Assembly: GCA_023666975.1 (NCBI GenBank)
Contig: JAMPAW010000175.1
Coordinates: 1-6,730 of the forward strand
Direction of reading: 5' to 3'
Length of the DNA stretch: 6,730 nucleotides
Source: Clostridium sp.
GTDB lineage: Bacteria > Bacillota_A > Clostridia > Lachnospirales > Lachnospiraceae
Below, in pieces: positions 5,491 to 6,730 of the stretch. A program made the position numbers and the translations under genes. The notes below the pieces were generated by a model. The model did not search any database. It saw only the letters and a program-made list of their open reading frames with translations, and was not told the origin of the DNA. The stretch's first letter is position 1. Every line of letters begins with the position of its first letter.

Positions 5491-6498
5491 TCATGCCTTA
5501 AGCCCCGCATACATCGTCTGGTACTCATTCTCCTGAATGCGATCCTGCAAAAACTCCAGCAGTTCTCTCTCCATAGGGATATTCCCCTTAATATCAAAAT
5601 CCTCGGCCACTGCCAGACCCTCCTTCAAAACTTCAAGTGCTTTTTTTGCATCGCCTTTCACATAGTACAAATAATAGGCATAGATACGTCTTCCGTTGGC
5701 ATCGCTGTCTTGCTCAATGGAACACGGACATCTCTTGAAGTAGTATTCCGCCTTCTCTTTATTCCTCTCCGCAAACGCAAAATAGAATACACATTCCGCA
5801 TAAAATGATGCATATGACGAGAGCGTAACGTTTTCAGGAAGTCCATGTATGATGTTATAAATGGATTTCCGCATCGCCGCCTGATCCCGCAAATCCAATG
5901 CCCTGTAATACTGAAACAGCACATATCGCTTTAAAGAAAAATTATAATTATGCTTCAACTCGACAACCTCGTCCAGAGAAACCGTAAGTTTTGCCGGTCT
6001 TATTCCTTCCTGTAGCTGCGCCAGTGCAGCCTTGTTCGCACGCTCACACCGGGCGGTCAGAGAATTGCCAAACAGACGGAACAGACACTGAATATATTCA
6101 AAAACATTCAAAATCACAAAGAAAAATACCATCCATGCCAGCTGCCGCAAAAAGCTATCCCTGGCATAATTCCTGCACAGCCAAACACCACTGGAAATAC
6201 CGGCAAGCATTACTATCAGTAAAACAGTCCCCTCCCAGAGTGCCTGTCCCTTCGCATTTTCTGTAATAGCCTTCCCCTTCATTGAACAGACGGCAGTCGG
6301 GCTGAATTTCTCTTTCCTTAGTTGAACTGCACCATTTACATTACTCCAGCTAAACCAAAGAAACCGGAAATTTCCAAATTCTCCTCCCAAAAGCAGTCCA
6401 ACCACCAGTGCTGACACAGAGCTAACTATACTCCATGCAAGACCGCCAACATAAAATGCAATAATACAATTAGATATCAATTGGTAATCAAGCTCCAT
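5491..6498 (-). CDS. Membrane protein resembling an M50 site-2 protease but lacking catalytic residues, with a TPR-like C-terminal region
   Basis: Not recognised as a named gene. It has 335 residues and no cleavable signal peptide. Hydrophobic segments lie at about 8-38, 90-108 and 118-140. The rest (about 165-335) is soluble and helical, with TPR-like repeats, for example 'AYYLYYVKGDAKKALEVLKEG' around 270-290. The N-terminal part resembles Lachnospiraceae M50-type proteins: 'ALVVGLLLG' (30-38) followed by 'FRFLWFSW' (44-51) fits 'HELGHLxxGLLxG' plus 'FRFLSF'. In this alignment the HExxH zinc site becomes S-S-V-S-A (26-30). The later N-D-G zinc ligand region may correspond to C-E-R (151-153). 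If so, it is a pseudoprotease, perhaps a membrane scaffold. The start is set by GGGAG (6509-6513) and AGGGG (6502-6506). It is probably the first gene of the dtd-metH transcript. No clear promoter is seen in the 77 bases upstream. The family assignment is by eye and moderate; existence of the gene is very likely. Confidence 0.75.
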   Translation of the reverse strand: MELDYQLISNCIIAFYVGGLAWSIVSSVSALVVGLLLGGEFGNFRFLWFSWSNVNGAVQLRKEKFSPTAVCSMKGKAITENAKGQALWEGTVLLIVMLAGISSGVWLCRNYARDSFLRQLAWMVFFFVILNVFEYIQCLFRLFGNSLTARCERANKAALAQLQEGIRPAKLTVSLDEVVELKHNYNFSLKRYVLFQYYRALDLRDQAAMRKSIYNIIHGLPENVTLSSYASFYAECVFYFAFAERNKEKAEYYFKRCPCSIEQDSDANGRRIYAYYLYYVKGDAKKALEVLKEGLAVAEDFDIKGNIPMERELLEFLQDRIQENEYQTMYAGLKA

Positions 6499-6575
6499 AT
6501 GCCCCTCTCTCCCTTTGTGCTGTCACTTCTCATCCATTTTTCTATATCAATTTACATTTTTGTTCCTATAAATAT

Positions 6576-6730
6576 TTATTGCTTATTTTGAAGCAATTCT
6601 TTCCAGTCTTCCGGAAATCCCATCGTATTAATCATTACACTTTCGTACTTATCAAATAACATTTCTATTCTATCGACAAATAAATTCCAATGAACATCAT
6701 TCTTAAGTAAATGCTTCATACACAAAAGTA
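6576..6730 (-). CDS. Abi_2 family abortive infection protein, C-terminal tail (5' end outside window)
   Basis: On the - strand an open frame enters from the right edge and ends with TAA at 6576-6578, giving the last 50 residues of a protein. It reads 'CMKHLLKNDVHWNLF', then 'RIEMLFDKYESV', and ends 'MGFPEDWKELLQNKQ'. This is the characteristic C-terminus of Abi_2 (AbiF/AbiD-like) proteins and matches the end of the remnant at 2082-2483, which has 'MGFPANWKK' at the same place. The HEPN Rx4H motif would be about 50-60 residues upstream, outside the window. The gene is codirectional with the membrane protein, dtd and metH and ends 77 bases before the membrane protein. The two Abi_2 tails differ clearly, so they are relatives and not recent copies. 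Whether this copy is intact cannot be told from here. Confidence 0.7.
   Translation of the reverse strand, partial: LLCMKHLLKNDVHWNLFVDRIEMLFDKYESVMINTMGFPEDWKELLQNKQ
6578..6597. repeat. Inverted repeat ATTGCTT-N6-AAGCAAT over the Abi_2 stop codon
   Basis: A perfect 7-bp stem with a 6-base loop covers the last codons of the right-hand Abi_2 gene. On the - strand it is followed by AAATATTTATAGG, without a proper T-run, so it is a poor terminator and may be chance or an mRNA 3'-end hairpin. Confidence 0.3.

Noticed and set aside
5016..5500. S-box, T-box or cobalamin riboswitch ahead of metH
   Set aside because: The gaps are 3 and 22 bases and are otherwise filled by dtd, so there is no room for such a structure.
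5047..5808. Long + strand open frame of 253 codons
   Set aside because: It is antisense to dtd and to the end of the membrane protein, both clear genes with ribosome binding sites. The translation is Ser/Pro/Ile-rich and shows no family motif.
6499..6575. Promoter for the membrane protein operon
   Set aside because: TATAGA-like -10 boxes occur in this AT-rich gap, but none has a reasonable -35 box at 16-18 bases, so no call is made.
1..6730. CRISPR array, tRNA, rRNA, IS element with terminal repeats
   Set aside because: No regularly spaced repeats, cloverleaf, ribosomal RNA segment or transposase motif was seen on either strand.

Overview
The window looks like a chromosomal stretch from a low-to-mid GC Firmicute, most likely a member of the Lachnospiraceae. 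The evidence is the style of the fructokinase, the short methionine synthase without a reactivation domain, purine-rich ribosome binding sites of the GGAGG type, and a membrane protein resembling Lachnospiraceae M50-like proteins. This is judged by eye and no database was searched.

Layout. Bases 1-773 (+) hold the C-terminal part of a DUF4143-type AAA ATPase that enters from the left edge. It meets a complete PfkB-family fructokinase (776-1744, -) tail to tail with only 2 bases between the stop codons. The fructokinase has a good promoter, a ribosome binding site and an upstream palindrome. Bases 1866-2483 form an AT-rich accessory patch. It contains a near-consensus sigma-70 promoter on the + strand, a strong rho-independent terminator about 55 bases past the -10 box (together a candidate small RNA), and then the C-terminal HEPN-containing part of an Abi_2 (AbiF/AbiD-like) protein that has lost its N-terminal half.

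From 2529 to 6498 three genes lie on the - strand in transcription order: a membrane protein that looks like a catalytically dead M50 site-2-protease relative, D-aminoacyl-tRNA deacylase (dtd), and a three-module cobalamin-dependent methionine synthase. Spacings of 22 and 3 bases suggest one transcript. At the right edge (6576-6730, -) is the C-terminal tail of a second Abi_2-family protein, also oriented toward the operon.

How the parts relate. The methionine synthase and deacylase are housekeeping functions: methyl transfer to homocysteine, and proofreading against D-aminoacyl-tRNA. The two Abi_2 pieces point toward the operon from both sides, so a core operon seems to be embedded between phage-defence-type genes. 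The points most worth following are the candidate small RNA beside the Abi_2 remnant, the apparently dead M50-like protein, and the inverted Abi_2 pair.
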